64,000 bases of DNA from Pectobacterium zantedeschiae (GTDB lineage: Bacteria > Pseudomonadota > Gammaproteobacteria > Enterobacterales > Enterobacteriaceae). The notes under the pieces are model-generated. The model did not search any database, was not told the origin of the DNA, and saw only the letters and a list, made by a program, of their open reading frames with translations. The translations under genes were made by a program, and so were the position numbers. The DNA is taken from NCBI RefSeq assembly GCF_004137795.1, contig NZ_NWTM01000002.1, positions 248,001-312,000 on the forward strand, written 5' to 3'. This document shows, piece after piece, positions 1-10,409 of this stretch; positions within the stretch are counted from its first letter, which is position 1; each line of letters begins with the position of its first letter.

Positions 1-1122
1 GAAGACGGAACCCAATTCCACGGTCGGGCCATTGGGGCAGAAGGGTCGGCAGTGGGGGAAGTGGTCTTCAATACGTCGATGACCGGTTATCAAGAAATCC
101 TTACTGATCCTTCCTATTCCCGCCAGATTGTCACTCTCACTTATCCCCATATCGGTAATGTCGGCGCCAATGCCAACGATGAAGAATCCCCCTCTGTACA
201 GGCTCAAGGTCTGGTTATTCGCGATTTACCTCTGATTGCCAGCAACTACCGTAGTGAAGAAAGCCTGTCTGAATACCTCAAACGCAACAACATCGTTGCT
301 ATCGCCGACATCGACACCCGTAAACTGACCCGTCTGCTGCGTGAAAAAGGCGCACAGAATGGCTGCATCATCGCTGGCGATGCGCCAGATGCTGCCGTCG
401 CACTGGAGAAAGCGAAAGCCTTCCCTGGGCTGAAGGGGATGGATCTGGCAAAAGAAGTGACGACGGCAGAAAGCTACAGCTGGTTACAGGGAAGCTGGAC
501 GCTGGAAGGCGAATTGCCTGCGGCGAAAAACGAAAGCGAACTGCCTTACCACGTGGTGGCTTATGACTACGGTGTGAAACGCAACATTCTGCGTATGCTG
601 GTGGATCGCGGCTGCCGCCTGACGGTCGTTCCGGCGCAGACACCTGCTGAGGACGTACTGAAGCTTAATCCAGACGGTATTTTCCTCTCTAACGGCCCAG
701 GCGACCCGGAACCGTGTGACTACGCGATTCGCGCGATTAAAACCTTCCTGGAAACGGATATTCCAGTATTCGGTATCTGTCTGGGTCACCAGTTGCTGGC
801 ACTGGCGAGCGGTGCGAAGACTATCAAAATGAAGCTGGGTCACCACGGTGGTAACCATCCGGTAAAAGATCTGGATAACAACTGTGTGATGATTACTGCG
901 CAGAACCACGGTTTTGCGGTTGATGAAGATAACCTGCCTGACACGCTGCGTATCACGCACAAATCCTTGTTTGACCATACGGTTCAGGGGATTCATCGTA
1001 CCGACAAACCGGCGTTCAGCTTCCAGGGGCACCCAGAAGCCAGCCCAGGTCCGCATGATGCCGCGCCGCTGTTCGACCACTTTATTGACTTGATTCAGAC
1101 TTACCGTTCTTCAGCTAAATAA
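1..1122 (+). CDS. carA: Carbamoyl-phosphate synthase small subunit, 5' end missing
   Basis: Glutaminase subunit of carbamoyl-phosphate synthase. It releases ammonia from glutamine and channels it to CarB for arginine and pyrimidine synthesis. The reading frame is open from base 1 and begins [13 protein letters not shown], which corresponds to about residue 10 of the E. coli protein, so roughly nine N-terminal codons lie left of the window. The first ATG inside the window (52) is internal. The C-terminal class I amidotransferase domain shows the nucleophile motif FGICLGHQ and the His/Glu pair in [11 protein letters not shown]. carB follows after 14 bases, which indicates an operon. The promoters and arginine/pyrimidine control sites would lie upstream and cannot be seen. 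Confidence 0.98.
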   Translation, partial: EDGTQFHGRAIGAEGSAVGEVVFNTSMTGYQEILTDPSYSRQIVTLTYPHIGNVGANANDEESPSVQAQGLVIRDLPLIASNYRSEESLSEYLKRNNIVAIADIDTRKLTRLLREKGAQNGCIIAGDAPDAAVALEKAKAFPGLKGMDLAKEVTTAESYSWLQGSWTLEGELPAAKNESELPYHVVAYDYGVKRNILRMLVDRGCRLTVVPAQTPAEDVLKLNPDGIFLSNGPGDPEPCDYAIRAIKTFLETDIPVFGICLGHQLLALASGAKTIKMKLGHHGGNHPVKDLDNNCVMITAQNHGFAVDEDNLPDTLRITHKSLFDHTVQGIHRTDKPAFSFQGHPEASPGPHDAAPLFDHFIDLIQTYRSSAK

Positions 1123-1136
1123 TCAGGAGCGAGAAA

Positions 1137-4100
1137 ATGCCAAAACGTACAGATATTAAAAGCATCCTGATTCTGGGCGCAGGCCCGATTGTCATCGGCC
1201 AGGCGTGTGAGTTTGACTACTCGGGTGCACAGGCGTGTAAAGCGCTGCGTGAAGAGGGTTACCGCGTTATTCTGGTGAACTCCAACCCGGCAACCATCAT
1301 GACCGACCCGGAAATGGCCGATGCGACCTACATCGAGCCGATTCACTGGGAAGTGGTGCGTAAGATTATTGAGAAAGAGCGCCCTGATGCGGTGCTGCCG
1401 ACGATGGGTGGCCAGACGGCACTGAACTGTGCGTTGGAACTGGAACGTCAGGGCGTGCTGGCGGAATTCGGCGTCACCATGATTGGTGCAACGGCGGATG
1501 CGATTGATAAAGCAGAAGATCGCCGTCGCTTCGACGTAGCGATGAAGAAAATCGGTCTGGATACCGCGCGTTCCGGTATTGCACACAATATGGAAGAAGC
1601 GCTGGCTGTCGCGGCTGACGTTGGCTTCCCGTGCATTATCCGTCCTTCCTTTACGATGGGCGGCACCGGTGGCGGTATCGCTTACAACCGTGAAGAGTTT
1701 GAAGAGATCTGTGAACGCGGATTGGATCTGTCTCCAACCAAAGAGCTGCTGATCGATGAATCGCTGATCGGTTGGAAAGAGTATGAGATGGAAGTGGTGC
1801 GTGATAAGAACGACAACTGCATCATCGTCTGCTCCATCGAAAACTTCGATGCTATGGGGATCCACACCGGTGACTCTATCACCGTTGCGCCAGCGCAAAC
1901 GCTGACGGATAAAGAATATCAAATCATGCGTAATGCCTCGATGGCGGTACTGCGTGAAATCGGTGTAGAAACTGGCGGCTCCAACGTTCAGTTCTCGGTA
2001 AACCCGAAAACCGGTCGCCTGATTGTTATCGAAATGAACCCGCGCGTATCACGTTCTTCCGCGCTGGCGTCTAAAGCGACAGGCTTCCCGATTGCGAAAA
2101 TTGCGGCCAAACTGGCAGTGGGTTATACGCTCGATGAGCTGATGAACGACATCACGGGCGGTCGTACGCCAGCGTCCTTTGAACCCGCTATCGACTACGT
2201 CGTCACTAAAATTCCACGTTTCAACTTCGAAAAATTTGCCGGTGCCAACGACCGTCTGACCACACAGATGAAATCTGTCGGCGAAGTGATGGCGATTGGT
2301 CGCACGCAGCAAGAATCTTTGCAGAAAGCACTGCGCGGTCTGGAAGTCGGTGCAACGGGCTTCGATCCAAAAGTCGACTTGGACGATCCTGAAGCGCTGA
2401 CCAAAATCCGCCGCGAGCTGAAAGATGCCGGTGCCGAGCGTATCTGGTATATCGCGGATGCCTTCCGTGCGGGTATGTCCGTCGATGGCGTGTTTAACCT
2501 GACTAACGTTGACCGCTGGTTCCTGGTGCAGATTGAAGAACTGGTGCGTCTGGAAGAACAGGTCGCAGAGAAAGGGGCAACCGCGCTGGATGCCGAATTC
2601 CTGCGTACGCTGAAGCGTAAAGGCTTTGCCGATGCGCGTCTGGCGAAGCTGGCTGGCGTAGCAGAAAGCGAAATTCGCAAGCTGCGCGATAAATTTGACC
2701 TGCATCCGGTGTATAAGCGTGTCGATACCTGTGCGGCGGAATTCGCCACCGATACGGCGTATATGTACTCTACGTACGAAGAAGAGTGTGAAGCTAACCC
2801 GACTCAGGATCGTGACAAAATCATGGTACTGGGTGGCGGGCCGAACCGTATCGGTCAGGGGATCGAGTTTGACTACTGCTGCGTTCACGCTTCTCTGGCG
2901 CTGCGCGAAGATGGTTATGAAACCATCATGGTCAACTGTAACCCAGAAACCGTTTCAACCGACTACGATACGTCTGACCGCTTGTACTTCGAACCGGTAA
3001 CGTTTGAAGATGTGCTGGAAATCGTCCGTATCGAGAAGCCAAAAGGCGTTATCGTGCAGTACGGTGGCCAGACGCCGCTGAAACTGGCGCGTGCGCTGGA
3101 AGCCGCGGGTGTTCCGGTTATCGGTACTAGCCCAGACGCGATTGACCGTGCAGAAGACCGCGAGCGTTTCCAACAGGCTGTGAATCGTCTGGGGCTGAAA
3201 CAACCGGCTAACGCTACGGTAGCGACGATTGAGCAGGCAGTAGAAAAAGCGCGTGGTATCGGCTACCCGCTGGTTGTCCGTCCTTCTTATGTTCTGGGCG
3301 GCCGTGCGATGGAAATCGTGTATGACGAAATCGACCTGCGTCGCTACTTCCAAAACGCGGTTAGTGTGTCCAACGATGCGCCGGTTCTGTTAGACCGCTT
3401 CCTTGACGACGCTATCGAAGTTGACGTCGATGCCATTTGCGACGGTGAACGTGTACTGATTGGCGGCATCATGGAACACATCGAGCAGGCGGGGGTTCAC
3501 TCCGGTGACTCAGCTTGTTCACTGCCAGCTTACACGCTGAGTAAAGAGATTCAGGATGTGATGCGTCAGCAGGTTGAGAAACTGGCGTTTGAACTTTGCG
3601 TTCGCGGTCTGATGAACGTGCAGTTCGCGGTGAAGGACAACGAAGTTTATCTGATTGAAGTGAACCCACGTGCCGCGCGTACCGTACCGTTTGTCTCGAA
3701 AGCGACCGGCGTACCGTTGGCGAAAGTCGCAGCACGCGTAATGGCAGGTAAAACGCTGGCTGAGCAGGGCGTCACGAAAGAAATCATCCCGCCGTACTAC
3801 TCGGTGAAAGAAGTGGTGCTGCCGTTCAACAAATTCCCTGGCGTTGACCCAATTCTGGGGCCAGAAATGCGTTCGACCGGGGAAGTGATGGGCGTTGGCC
3901 GCACATTTGCTGAAGCGTTTGCCAAGGCGATGTTGGGCAGCAATTCGCATATGAAGAAAACCGGACGTGCGCTGCTGTCGGTACGTGAAGGCGATAAAGC
4001 GCGTGTGGTGGATCTGGCGGCCAAGCTGCTGAAGCACGGTTTTGAGCTGGACGCGACGCACGGTACGGCGATTGAACTGGGCGAGGCTGGCATTAATCCA

Positions 4101-4361
4101 CGTCTGGTGAACAAGGTGCATGAAGGCCGTCCGCACATTCAGGATCGCATCAAGAACGGCGAGTACACTTACATCGTCAACACCACCGCAGGGCGTCAGG
4201 CGATTGAAGACTCCAAGCTAATTCGCCGCAGCGCACTGCAATATAAGGTGCACTACGACACAACGCTGAACGGTGGTTTCGCTACCGCGATGTCGTTGAC
4301 GGCAGATCCGACGGAGAAGGTCACTTCCGTGCAGGAAATGCATGCGATGATTAAAGGCTGA
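1137..4361 (+). CDS. carB: Carbamoyl-phosphate synthase large subunit
   Basis: Synthetase subunit that makes carbamoyl phosphate from bicarbonate, ammonia and two ATP. The length of 1074 residues matches the enterobacterial family. It contains the two homologous ATP-grasp halves: the N-terminal carboxyphosphate half opens with [19 protein letters not shown], and the second half begins near residue 555 with the matching [17 protein letters not shown]. The C-terminal allosteric domain follows. A Shine-Dalgarno sequence (AGGAG) sits just before the ATG, 14 bases after carA. A strong hairpin terminator follows, so carAB appears to end here. No truncation or frameshift is visible. Confidence 0.99.
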   Translation: MPKRTDIKSILILGAGPIVIGQACEFDYSGAQACKALREEGYRVILVNSNPATIMTDPEMADATYIEPIHWEVVRKIIEKERPDAVLPTMGGQTALNCALELERQGVLAEFGVTMIGATADAIDKAEDRRRFDVAMKKIGLDTARSGIAHNMEEALAVAADVGFPCIIRPSFTMGGTGGGIAYNREEFEEICERGLDLSPTKELLIDESLIGWKEYEMEVVRDKNDNCIIVCSIENFDAMGIHTGDSITVAPAQTLTDKEYQIMRNASMAVLREIGVETGGSNVQFSVNPKTGRLIVIEMNPRVSRSSALASKATGFPIAKIAAKLAVGYTLDELMNDITGGRTPASFEPAIDYVVTKIPRFNFEKFAGANDRLTTQMKSVGEVMAIGRTQQESLQKALRGLEVGATGFDPKVDLDDPEALTKIRRELKDAGAERIWYIADAFRAGMSVDGVFNLTNVDRWFLVQIEELVRLEEQVAEKGATALDAEFLRTLKRKGFADARLAKLAGVAESEIRKLRDKFDLHPVYKRVDTCAAEFATDTAYMYSTYEEECEANPTQDRDKIMVLGGGPNRIGQGIEFDYCCVHASLALREDGYETIMVNCNPETVSTDYDTSDRLYFEPVTFEDVLEIVRIEKPKGVIVQYGGQTPLKLARALEAAGVPVIGTSPDAIDRAEDRERFQQAVNRLGLKQPANATVATIEQAVEKARGIGYPLVVRPSYVLGGRAMEIVYDEIDLRRYFQNAVSVSNDAPVLLDRFLDDAIEVDVDAICDGERVLIGGIMEHIEQAGVHSGDSACSLPAYTLSKEIQDVMRQQVEKLAFELCVRGLMNVQFAVKDNEVYLIEVNPRAARTVPFVSKATGVPLAKVAARVMAGKTLAEQGVTKEIIPPYYSVKEVVLPFNKFPGVDPILGPEMRSTGEVMGVGRTFAEAFAKAMLGSNSHMKKTGRALLSVREGDKARVVDLAAKLLKHGFELDATHGTAIELGEAGINPRLVNKVHEGRPHIQDRIKNGEYTYIVNTTAGRQAIEDSKLIRRSALQYKVHYDTTLNGGFATAMSLTADPTEKVTSVQEMHAMIKG

Positions 4362-4398
4362 TAGCCCTACCTCGATAGGTTATAAGCTGAAAAATGAA

Positions 4399-4429
4399 AG
4401 CCAGCGTTGGTAACAGCGCTGGCTTTTTT
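4399..4429 (+). terminator. Rho-independent terminator of carAB
   Basis: An eight-base-pair stem (AGCCAGCG / CGCTGGCT) is followed by a run of six T residues, 38 bases after the carB stop. Confidence 0.9.
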
Positions 4430-4521
4430 GTATTTTTTGTTTAGCCTGAAATCCTTTCTCCACCACTATGCTTCAAACCGATATTGAACAGATTTTTCAC
4501 GCCCGAAGCGAAGGTAAGGTG

Positions 4522-5211
4522 ATGTCCAGAACGCAGCGTTTACTCGATCTTTTACAGATATTACGCCATCACCGTTTTCCCGTAACGGGAGCGTATCTGG
4601 CTGAAAAATTAGGCGTGAGCCAGAGGACTCTCTACCGTGATATTGCCACGTTGCAATTGCAGGGAGCGCATATTGAGGGGGAGGCTGGATTGGGATATAT
4701 CCTGCGTCCGGGGTTCATGCTACCTCCTCTAATGTTTTCAGAAGAGGAAATTGAAGCGTTGGTGTTGGGTATGCGCTGGGTAGCCAGAAGGACGGATGAG
4801 CGTTTGGGGGACGCGGCCCGTGATGCGCTGATGAAGATTGCGGCGGTATTACCACCAGAGTTGCGCAACGCGCTTGATTCTTCAGGACTGCTAGTGGGCA
4901 AGGCAGAATTTACTCCCGCGGTTGTTATCGATTTATCAGCCTTGCGTCACGCTATTCGGGCAGAGCGTCTCACGGAGATTGCTTATTGCGACCTTCAGGG
5001 CAACGAGTCTATCCGCATTATCTGGCCGTTTGCATTGGGATTTTTCGATCAAACGCATGTGATTGCCGCCTGGTGCGAACGTCGTCAGCAGTTTCGTCAT
5101 TTCAGGGCTGAACGTATCCGTAGCATGACGGTTTTGGCGCAGCGCTATCCTCGCCGTCGTCAGCAACTATTAAAAGAATGGTATGAAAAAGAAGATATTC
5201 CCCGACAGTAA
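4522..5211 (+). CDS. YafY-type HTH/WYL-domain transcriptional regulator
   Basis: Predicted DNA-binding regulator of 229 residues. The N-terminal 60 residues form a DeoR-like winged helix (SRTQRLLDLLQILR, then a recognition-helix segment GVSQRTLYRDIATLQ). The C-terminal half resembles the WYL ligand-binding domain (segment IRIIWPFALGFFDQTHVIAAW). The ATG at 4522 is chosen over the upstream ATG at 4468 because the family starts at MSRTQRL and AAGGTAAGG lies just before it. The next gene, a VOC-fold protein, is co-oriented 97 bases downstream, a pairing often seen for this family, so it may be the target. The ligand is unknown. Confidence 0.85.
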   Translation: MSRTQRLLDLLQILRHHRFPVTGAYLAEKLGVSQRTLYRDIATLQLQGAHIEGEAGLGYILRPGFMLPPLMFSEEEIEALVLGMRWVARRTDERLGDAARDALMKIAAVLPPELRNALDSSGLLVGKAEFTPAVVIDLSALRHAIRAERLTEIAYCDLQGNESIRIIWPFALGFFDQTHVIAAWCERRQQFRHFRAERIRSMTVLAQRYPRRRQQLLKEWYEKEDIPRQ

Positions 5212-5308
5212 TGGCTACTGACAAAAATTGGCAGTAGTGCGTACTACGATGCATTCAGGCAAGCAGAAGCCTTCTGCTTATTACTTACCTGATTCAAGGG
5301 AATCTCTG

Positions 5309-5677
5309 ATGAACGCACCAAACCTTGTCCTTTTATATGTAGAAGATGCCGTTACCAGTGAACGTTTCTATCGTGAACTCTTTGATTTTCAGCCCGTTGA
5401 GAAGTCGGAGAACTTTGCGATGTTTGCTTTTGACTCTGGGTTGCTACTGGGATTGTGGTCTAAGCATGAGGTTAAACCGGTAACCCAGCTGGCGGGCGGC
5501 GGTAGCGAATTAGCCATTCGTGTCGAGAGTGAAGTTGCACTGAACGCGATTTATGAAAGCTGGAAGGAACGGGGTATTACTATCGCTCAGGACATCACCC
5601 AAATGGATTTTGGCCTGACGTTCGTGGCACTCGATCCCGATCACCATCGGTTACGTGTTTACTACGCCAGCTACTAA
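5309..5677 (+). CDS. VOC (glyoxalase/bleomycin-resistance fold) family protein
   Basis: Small protein of 122 residues with the vicinal-oxygen-chelate fold: an opening strand NLVLLYVEDAVTSERFYRELF and a closing segment with FVALDPDHHRLRVYY. Members include glyoxalases, dioxygenases and resistance proteins that sequester drugs. The metal ligands cannot be assigned with confidence, so no substrate is proposed. The start at 5309 is preceded by CAAGGGA at good spacing; an in-frame ATG at 5228 has no such site. It probably belongs with the regulator upstream. A terminator hairpin follows. Confidence 0.8.
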   Translation: MNAPNLVLLYVEDAVTSERFYRELFDFQPVEKSENFAMFAFDSGLLLGLWSKHEVKPVTQLAGGGSELAIRVESEVALNAIYESWKERGITIAQDITQMDFGLTFVALDPDHHRLRVYYASY

Positions 5678-5700
5678 GCCAGCATTAGAATAAGATCAGA

Positions 5701-5735
5701 AACACCTTCCCAGTGAAAATGGGGAAGGTGTTTTT
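5701..5735. terminator. Bidirectional terminator between convergent genes
   Basis: AACACCTTCCC pairs with GGGGAAGGTGTT, and a T run follows on the plus strand. It lies between the VOC gene and the convergent LysE-type exporter gene. Confidence 0.85.
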
Positions 5736-5778
5736 ACATCAATCCAGACGGTGACAGGCGAGCAATCTTAGCCGCATA

Positions 5779-6393
5779 TCACCCTAGTGCCACTTTGATT
5801 CCTAACGCGATCAATACCGTTCCCAGCAGCTTATCTACCAATTTTTGCGCTTTAGCCAATCCTCGGCGTACCGGTTCGCTTTGGAAAAGTACGACTAACA
5901 GCGGCCACCAGACGAGAGAGAGCAGCCAGATAATCATGGCGTACCACAGTTTTTCACCGATGCCGGAGTGAATATTCAGCACCTGGGTGAACATCGCCAG
6001 AAAGAATAGTGTGGCTTTTGGGTTAAGCAGGTTGCAGAGATAGCCTTGCAGGAACGCTTTTTTCAGGCTGACGCTTTGCTGAGTCAGGTTTGATACGTCC
6101 ATTTTGCTTCCGCCGCGCGTGAATAGCGCCTGAATACCGATCCAGATTAGATAGGCGGCGCCCGCATATTTCAGTACATTAAACAGCCACGGCGTGGTGG
6201 TTATGACGACGGCTAGCCCGGCGACGCAGTACGCCATGTGGGTTGCGACGCCGCAGATTACGCCAAGGGCAGTCATCATTGCAGCCGCTCGTGGGTAGCG
6301 CGCCGCATTCCTGATGACGAGGAAAAAATCGGGGCCGGGAGAAAGCATCCCCAGCGTGGCGATGGTCGCGACAAACAGTGATGTTTCTAACAT
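5779..6393 (-). CDS. LysE/RhtB-family amino acid exporter
   Basis: Inner-membrane efflux protein of about 204 residues. The family exports amino acids or homoserine lactones by proton antiport. The N-terminus carries the family signature MLSPGPDFFLVIRNA, followed by about five more hydrophobic segments, for example GVATHMAYCVAGLAVVI and the NPKATLFFLAMF loop typical of RhtB members. Two start codons are possible (6399 and 6393). 6393 is preferred because CTGGA lies six bases upstream of it, but only one base from the other. The substrate cannot be decided from sequence. The gene is monocistronic and faces a bidirectional terminator. Confidence 0.88.
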   Translation of the reverse strand: MLETSLFVATIATLGMLSPGPDFFLVIRNAARYPRAAAMMTALGVICGVATHMAYCVAGLAVVITTTPWLFNVLKYAGAAYLIWIGIQALFTRGGSKMDVSNLTQQSVSLKKAFLQGYLCNLLNPKATLFFLAMFTQVLNIHSGIGEKLWYAMIIWLLSLVWWPLLVVLFQSEPVRRGLAKAQKLVDKLLGTVLIALGIKVALG

Positions 6394-6550
6394 GATCATT
6401 CCAGGCAGTTAAAAAAGAGAGGGGCCGAGGGAAATCATAGCGCCAGAATAATGAATTCGCATCACACTTATTGGTTATTAGGCGGCGATATGTTAACAAT
6501 TGTCCTTTCATTTTTTGTGGTTAATTTCAGGGGCGGGTTGGGATAACAAC

Positions 6551-7390
6551 ATGGTCAGTGAATGTGAGAACCGTGAACCATTCAGTGGTGAAAAACAAGT
6601 ACGTGGCGAAAAACAGATGGGTGAAGCGCCACAGCAGCGGGAAATAACCCGATTGTGCATCCAGTGCGCGCTGTTGCTGTTACAGCATGGCGCAGAAAGT
6701 ATGGTCGTGGAGCAACTGTCCTCAAGGCTGGGCATGGCATTGGGTGCTGATAGCGTTGAGAGTTCAATCTCGGCAAATTCAATTGTCCTGACCACCATCA
6801 TGCAAGGGCATTGCCTGACGTCAACGCGAAAGAATGTGGATCGCGGCATTAATATGCATGTCGTCATCGAGGTTCAGCATGCGGTTATTATGGCCGAGCA
6901 TAAACTGCTGGATGTGGCGGGGGTGGAGAAGCGTTTGGGACATATTAAGCCACTGCGCTACCCGCGTTGGCTGATGGTTTCCGTTGTCGCGCTCTCCTGC
7001 GGTTGCTTCAGCCGTTTGAACGGCGGCGGATGGGATGCCTTTATTGTCACGCTGATTGCCAGCGGTCTGGCGATGTATGTCCGCCAGATCTTTACCGGAC
7101 GACACCTGAATCCGTTGATCAATTTCTGTATTACGGCGTTTGTCGCCACGTCGGCGTCAGGGCTATTGATGCGTTTACCTGCTTTTTCTCAGACATCGAC
7201 GGTGGCGATGGCGGCAAGTGTGCTGCTGCTGGTCCCCGGTTTTCCGCTGATTAACGCCGTGGCAGATATGTTTAAAGGACACGTGAATACCGGTCTGGCA
7301 CGCTGGACGGTGGCGAGTTTACTGACGCTGGCAACCTGTATTGGTGTCGTGATGGCAATGTCGCTGTGGGGGTTACGCGGATGGGCTTAA
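6551..7390 (+). CDS. yjjP: YjjP, N-terminal half of a split ThrE-type exporter
   Basis: Inner-membrane protein resembling E. coli YjjP; YjjP and YjjB together match the halves of ThrE and have been linked to succinate export in E. coli. The cytoplasmic N-terminal domain has the conserved stretch [19 protein letters not shown] and [16 protein letters not shown], followed by about five membrane segments from residue 130 onward. The ATG at 6551 (279 residues) is preferred over the one at 6500. The family start may be even later (6617), since E. coli YjjP begins close to the ITRLCIQC motif. It overlaps yjjB by 10 bases, which suggests translational coupling. Confidence 0.88.
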   Translation: MVSECENREPFSGEKQVRGEKQMGEAPQQREITRLCIQCALLLLQHGAESMVVEQLSSRLGMALGADSVESSISANSIVLTTIMQGHCLTSTRKNVDRGINMHVVIEVQHAVIMAEHKLLDVAGVEKRLGHIKPLRYPRWLMVSVVALSCGCFSRLNGGGWDAFIVTLIASGLAMYVRQIFTGRHLNPLINFCITAFVATSASGLLMRLPAFSQTSTVAMAASVLLLVPGFPLINAVADMFKGHVNTGLARWTVASLLTLATCIGVVMAMSLWGLRGWA

Positions 7391-7851
7391 GTTTACTGTG
7401 GGCACTTTTGCAAGATATGGTGCTGGCGGCGGTCCCCGCGTTAGGGTTCGCGATGGTTTTCAACGTGCCGCTGAAAGTACTGCCTTATTGTGCGCTGTTG
7501 GGCGGCGTCGGGCACGGCGTACGATTTCTGGCGATACATTTCGGTATGAATATCGAATGGGCATCGTTTCTGGCAGCGATCTTGATTGGTGTCATTGGGA
7601 TCCGCTGGTCACGCTGGCTGCTGGCGCATCCGAAAGTCTTTACCGTGGCGGCCGTGATACCGATGTTTCCCGGTATTTCTGCCTATACGGCGATGATTTC
7701 GGTGGTAGAAATTTCGCATCTTGGCTACAGCGAAGCGCTGATGAGCGTCATGATTACCAATTTCCTGAAGGCCAGTTTTATCGTTGGTGCGCTCTCTATC
7801 GGCCTGTCTTTACCGGGAATCTGGCTCTACCGCAAACGGCCGGGGGTATAA
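7381..7851 (+). CDS. yjjB: YjjB, C-terminal half of a split ThrE-type exporter
   Basis: Small membrane protein of about 156 residues and partner of YjjP. It contains the family-specific stretch [20 protein letters not shown] and the terminal [11 protein letters not shown], both nearly identical to E. coli YjjB. Four or five membrane segments are visible. The ATG at 7381 aligns with the E. coli start and has GGGGG upstream; an upstream in-frame GTG at 7366 is less likely. The two genes overlap and are expected to be cotranscribed. Confidence 0.9.
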   Translation: MGLSLLWALLQDMVLAAVPALGFAMVFNVPLKVLPYCALLGGVGHGVRFLAIHFGMNIEWASFLAAILIGVIGIRWSRWLLAHPKVFTVAAVIPMFPGISAYTAMISVVEISHLGYSEALMSVMITNFLKASFIVGALSIGLSLPGIWLYRKRPGV

Positions 7852-7897
7852 ATCGCGTCGGAGCACTCTTATATTACATTTCGGTCTCGTCTCCATA

Positions 7898-7926
7898 TCG
7901 ACGAGTGAAAGGGCTTTCCGTATAGT
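7898..7926 (+). promoter_or_regulatory. Candidate sigma-70 promoter of folA
   Basis: TCGACG (4/6 match to the -35) and TATAGT (5/6 match to the -10) are separated by 17 bases, 35 bases before the folA start codon. This is sequence pattern only. Confidence 0.5.
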
Positions 7927-7961
7927 GTCAGCAATTTTCTGACCTACAGGGTTTTTTCACC

Positions 7962-8444
7962 ATGGTTATTAGTTTGATTGCTGCACTGGCAGTGGATCGC
8001 GTGATTGGCATGGAAAACGCGATGCCGTGGCATTTGCCCGCCGATCTGGCATGGTTTAAGCGTAATACGCTTAATAAGCCGATTATTATGGGGCGTAATA
8101 CTTTTCGTTCTATTGGTCAGCCGCTGCCCGGCCGACTGAACATTGTCGTCAGCAATCATCCTGGAGATGACGATCGTGTGACCTGGGTTTCTTCGCTGGA
8201 TGCTGCACTCGCAGCGGCGGGGGAGGTTGAGGAAGTGATGGTGATTGGCGGCGGCAGTATTTATCAGCAAATGCTGGCGCAGGCTAATCGTCTCTACCTG
8301 ACGCACATTGATGCTGAAGTGGAAGGCGATACGCATTTCCCTGACTATGAGCCGGATGAATGGCAGTCTGTTTTCAGCGAATTCCATGATGCTGACGAGC
8401 GTAACTCACACAGTTACTGCTTCGAAATTCTGGAACGTCGGTAA
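7962..8444 (+). CDS. folA: Dihydrofolate reductase
   Basis: NADPH-dependent reduction of dihydrofolate to tetrahydrofolate; the target of trimethoprim. The length of 160 residues is usual for chromosomal type I enzymes. Visible features are the opening [21 protein letters not shown], the catalytic acid in [12 protein letters not shown] (equivalent to Asp27 of E. coli), the cofactor-binding stretch [12 protein letters not shown] and the glycine pair of [12 protein letters not shown]. No known resistance-type alteration is evident, though this cannot be judged without alignment. It has its own promoter-like sequence and a terminator. Confidence 0.98.
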   Translation: MVISLIAALAVDRVIGMENAMPWHLPADLAWFKRNTLNKPIIMGRNTFRSIGQPLPGRLNIVVSNHPGDDDRVTWVSSLDAALAAAGEVEEVMVIGGGSIYQQMLAQANRLYLTHIDAEVEGDTHFPDYEPDEWQSVFSEFHDADERNSHSYCFEILERR

Positions 8445-8488
8445 GCGCGCCCTCCTGCCATAGCGCAGTCGATATACGATACTCACCA

Positions 8489-8512
8489 AACCCGCCTTGT
8501 GCGGGTTTTTTC
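8489..8512. terminator. Terminator after folA
   Basis: AACCCGC and GCGGGTT pair around a five-base loop, with a T run on the plus strand. It lies between convergent folA and the LysR gene. Confidence 0.9.
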
Positions 8513-8531
8513 GTTTTCTGGTCAGGTGTTT

Positions 8532-9437
8532 TTAATTTTCCTTCTGGCAGCTTTCCCAAATGGCTTTTCTCAGCCAGCGATGTGCAGGATCGCTCCCGCG
8601 TCGCGTGTGCCATACCTGCTGGAAGGCAAAATTGGGTATCGTGAACGGAGGCGGAAAAATGTGTAAATCTGGCGTATTGATTCGGGCCATGCTACGCCGT
8701 GCGGCGGTCAAAATCAGGTCAGTACCGGCAATGAGGTTAATGGCGCCATGCCAGTGAGGCAGTGTCAGTACGACATTGCGCGATAGGCCGCTCGCTGCCA
8801 GTGTGTTGTCAATTTCATTAGCTGAATCAGGATGCATCGTGACCAGAATATGTGGCCGCTCCAGCCAGGCGTCGAACGACAGCATACCGTTTTCTGGCAG
8901 TGTGGCTCGGTCGGCCAGACAGGAAAAATGCTCTTCAAAGAGAAGCTCGGCGTGTACCTCGGGCGGACGTTCTGGGAATACGCCGAGGCCTAAGTCGATT
9001 TCCCCATCGATCAACTGCGCCAGCATCATTTCACGGCCAGCATGGCTGACTGCCAGTGAAATACTGGGAGCCTGCACGCGTAAATGCCGCATGAGCGTTG
9101 GCAATACTGCGTTGGTACCGTAATCCGAGAGAGCCAAACGGAAATGTCGTGTGCTATGGCGTGGATCGAATGATGGCGTTTGTATCAGAATATTCAACTG
9201 CTCAAGCGCCTGTTCCAGTGGCCCTAGCAGTGCCTGAGCACGGCTCGTTAGCGTCAGGCCAACGTCACGCCGGACTAATAGCGGATCGTTAAAAATCAGA
9301 CGCAGTTGTGATAATGAATGGCTGACGGCTGGCTGGCTGCGGTGCAGACGCAGCGCTGCTCGCGTGACGTGTTTTTCCGTCAGCAAAGCATGAAGCGTTA
9401 GCAGCAGATTCATGTCGATACGACGCAAATCATCCAT
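8532..9437 (-). CDS. LysR-family transcriptional regulator
   Basis: Regulator of 301 residues. The N-terminal winged helix reads DMNLLLTLHALLTEKHVTRAA with the recognition segment LHRSQPAVSHSLSQLR. The C-terminal substrate-binding domain begins about residue 92 (RHFRLALSDYG). The gene is divergent from a small DMT-type transporter, and the 111-base gap between them is the likely operator region. By the usual LysR logic it would control that neighbour and itself. The effector is unknown. Confidence 0.93.
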   Translation of the reverse strand: MDDLRRIDMNLLLTLHALLTEKHVTRAALRLHRSQPAVSHSLSQLRLIFNDPLLVRRDVGLTLTSRAQALLGPLEQALEQLNILIQTPSFDPRHSTRHFRLALSDYGTNAVLPTLMRHLRVQAPSISLAVSHAGREMMLAQLIDGEIDLGLGVFPERPPEVHAELLFEEHFSCLADRATLPENGMLSFDAWLERPHILVTMHPDSANEIDNTLAASGLSRNVVLTLPHWHGAINLIAGTDLILTAARRSMARINTPDLHIFPPPFTIPNFAFQQVWHTRRGSDPAHRWLRKAIWESCQKEN

Positions 9438-9548
9438 TCTATGAATACCTTCCGTATGAATTACGAATTTCCATCAGTTTAATGGATGGTTGAGTATTGG
9501 AACATCCCAATTACGTTGTGCACTTTATATTGTGAGCCAGGGGGTTCC

Positions 9549-10064
9549 ATGTCGTTATTTTCTTCTTTTTCTCTCTCACTGCTGTTGCCGCTGGGTATTG
9601 CTATGCTTGCCGGGAGCATTGTGCCTTTTCAGGCAGCCAGCAATGCGGCACTGGGACGCTCGTTAGGGCATCCGCTTTGGGCAACACTGGTATCGCTGTT
9701 GGTTAGCATCTGCGTGCTGTTGCCGATCTTGTTTGCTGCCCGGGTACCCGTTCCAGCGGTTGGTAATGCCATACAAGGATCGTGGTGGATCTGGCTGGGT
9801 GGGGTCGCGGGCGTTGCTTATATCACTGCTGCGTTATTGCTGACACCACAGCTCGGTGCTTCTGGCTTTATTGTCTGTGTGATTGTCGGTCAGGTTGTGG
9901 CATCACTAATTATCGATCATTTTGGTTTGATGGGGCTGGCGGTGAAGCCCGCGACGCTGGGACGAATCGTGGGTGTGGCGTTGATCGTCATGGGTATGCT
10001 GGTGGTGCAATACTCAGCGGCTTTTCAGCCGCTGACAAAACCTGCCGTTGAAACCCATAAGTAA
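9549..10064 (+). CDS. DMT-superfamily transporter, YdcZ/DUF606 type
   Basis: Inner-membrane protein of 171 residues with five hydrophobic segments, opening LLLPLGIAMLAGSIVPFQAA and keeping the family NAALGRSLGHPLWATLVS stretch. DUF606 proteins are half-length drug/metabolite transporters and may work as dimers. The start at 9549 has CCAGGGGG ahead of it, while the more upstream in-frame ATG at 9486 does not. The divergent LysR gene is the likely regulator. Substrate unknown. Confidence 0.87.
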   Translation: MSLFSSFSLSLLLPLGIAMLAGSIVPFQAASNAALGRSLGHPLWATLVSLLVSICVLLPILFAARVPVPAVGNAIQGSWWIWLGGVAGVAYITAALLLTPQLGASGFIVCVIVGQVVASLIIDHFGLMGLAVKPATLGRIVGVALIVMGMLVVQYSAAFQPLTKPAVETHK

Positions 10065-10071
10065 CCACAAT

Positions 10072-10094
10072 GAGCGGCGCGCTCTCTATTTTTT
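10072..10094 (+). terminator. Probable terminator of the DMT transporter gene
   Basis: A short stem GAGCG/CGCTC is followed by TCTATTTTTT, starting seven bases after the stop codon. Confidence 0.6.
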
Positions 10095-10214
10095 AGCAGG
10101 AATGGGTCACATTTTCGTCATCTATTATCGCTAGTATGACAACGGGTTGCGGCTTTCGTCGTTAAATCAAGATGTCGTTAAGCCGCTGTGTTTGATACGA
10201 AGGAGACAGTACAT

Positions 10215-10409
10215 ATGATGAGTAGAAACAGTAATCTGAATACTGATCGTTTGAGCGATCCACGTCGCCGCGAATTGCCATTGGGCGGTGTAGAACCTGT
10301 TGGTCTCGCTGGGTTTCTTGGTGGTGGCGTATGGTCGATTCCAGCCGAGGTGTCAGCCATTCCGTCATCCAAAAAGATCCAGTCTGAGACGGCTTTTCCC
10401 TTTCTATGA
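10215..10409 (+). CDS. Unrecognised small protein of 64 residues
   Basis: The ATG at 10215 is preceded by a strong AAGGAGAC Shine-Dalgarno sequence at seven bases, which is the main reason to call it. The product is polar and basic at the start (MSRNSNLNTDRLSDPRRREL), then glycine-rich (PVGLAGFLGGGVWSIPAE). It has no signal peptide or membrane segment that I can see. It occupies most of the 416-base gap between the DMT gene and apaH. A hairpin (GGTGAAT/ATTCACC, 10450-10477) lies between its stop and the convergent apaH stop but lacks a T run. I do not recognise the family. A chance open frame remains possible. Confidence 0.5.
   Translation: MMSRNSNLNTDRLSDPRRRELPLGGVEPVGLAGFLGGGVWSIPAEVSAIPSSKKIQSETAFPFL

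Noticed and set aside
484-1080. A 198-codon open frame on the minus strand inside carA
   Set aside because: It is antisense to an unambiguous gene and its composition follows from the codon bias of carA. It has no ribosome-binding site or family resemblance.
1101-2888. Two long minus-strand open frames (273 and 279 codons) across carB
   Set aside because: They are antisense shadows of carB; the His/Arg/Phe-rich composition is typical of complementary reading of GC-rich coding sequence.
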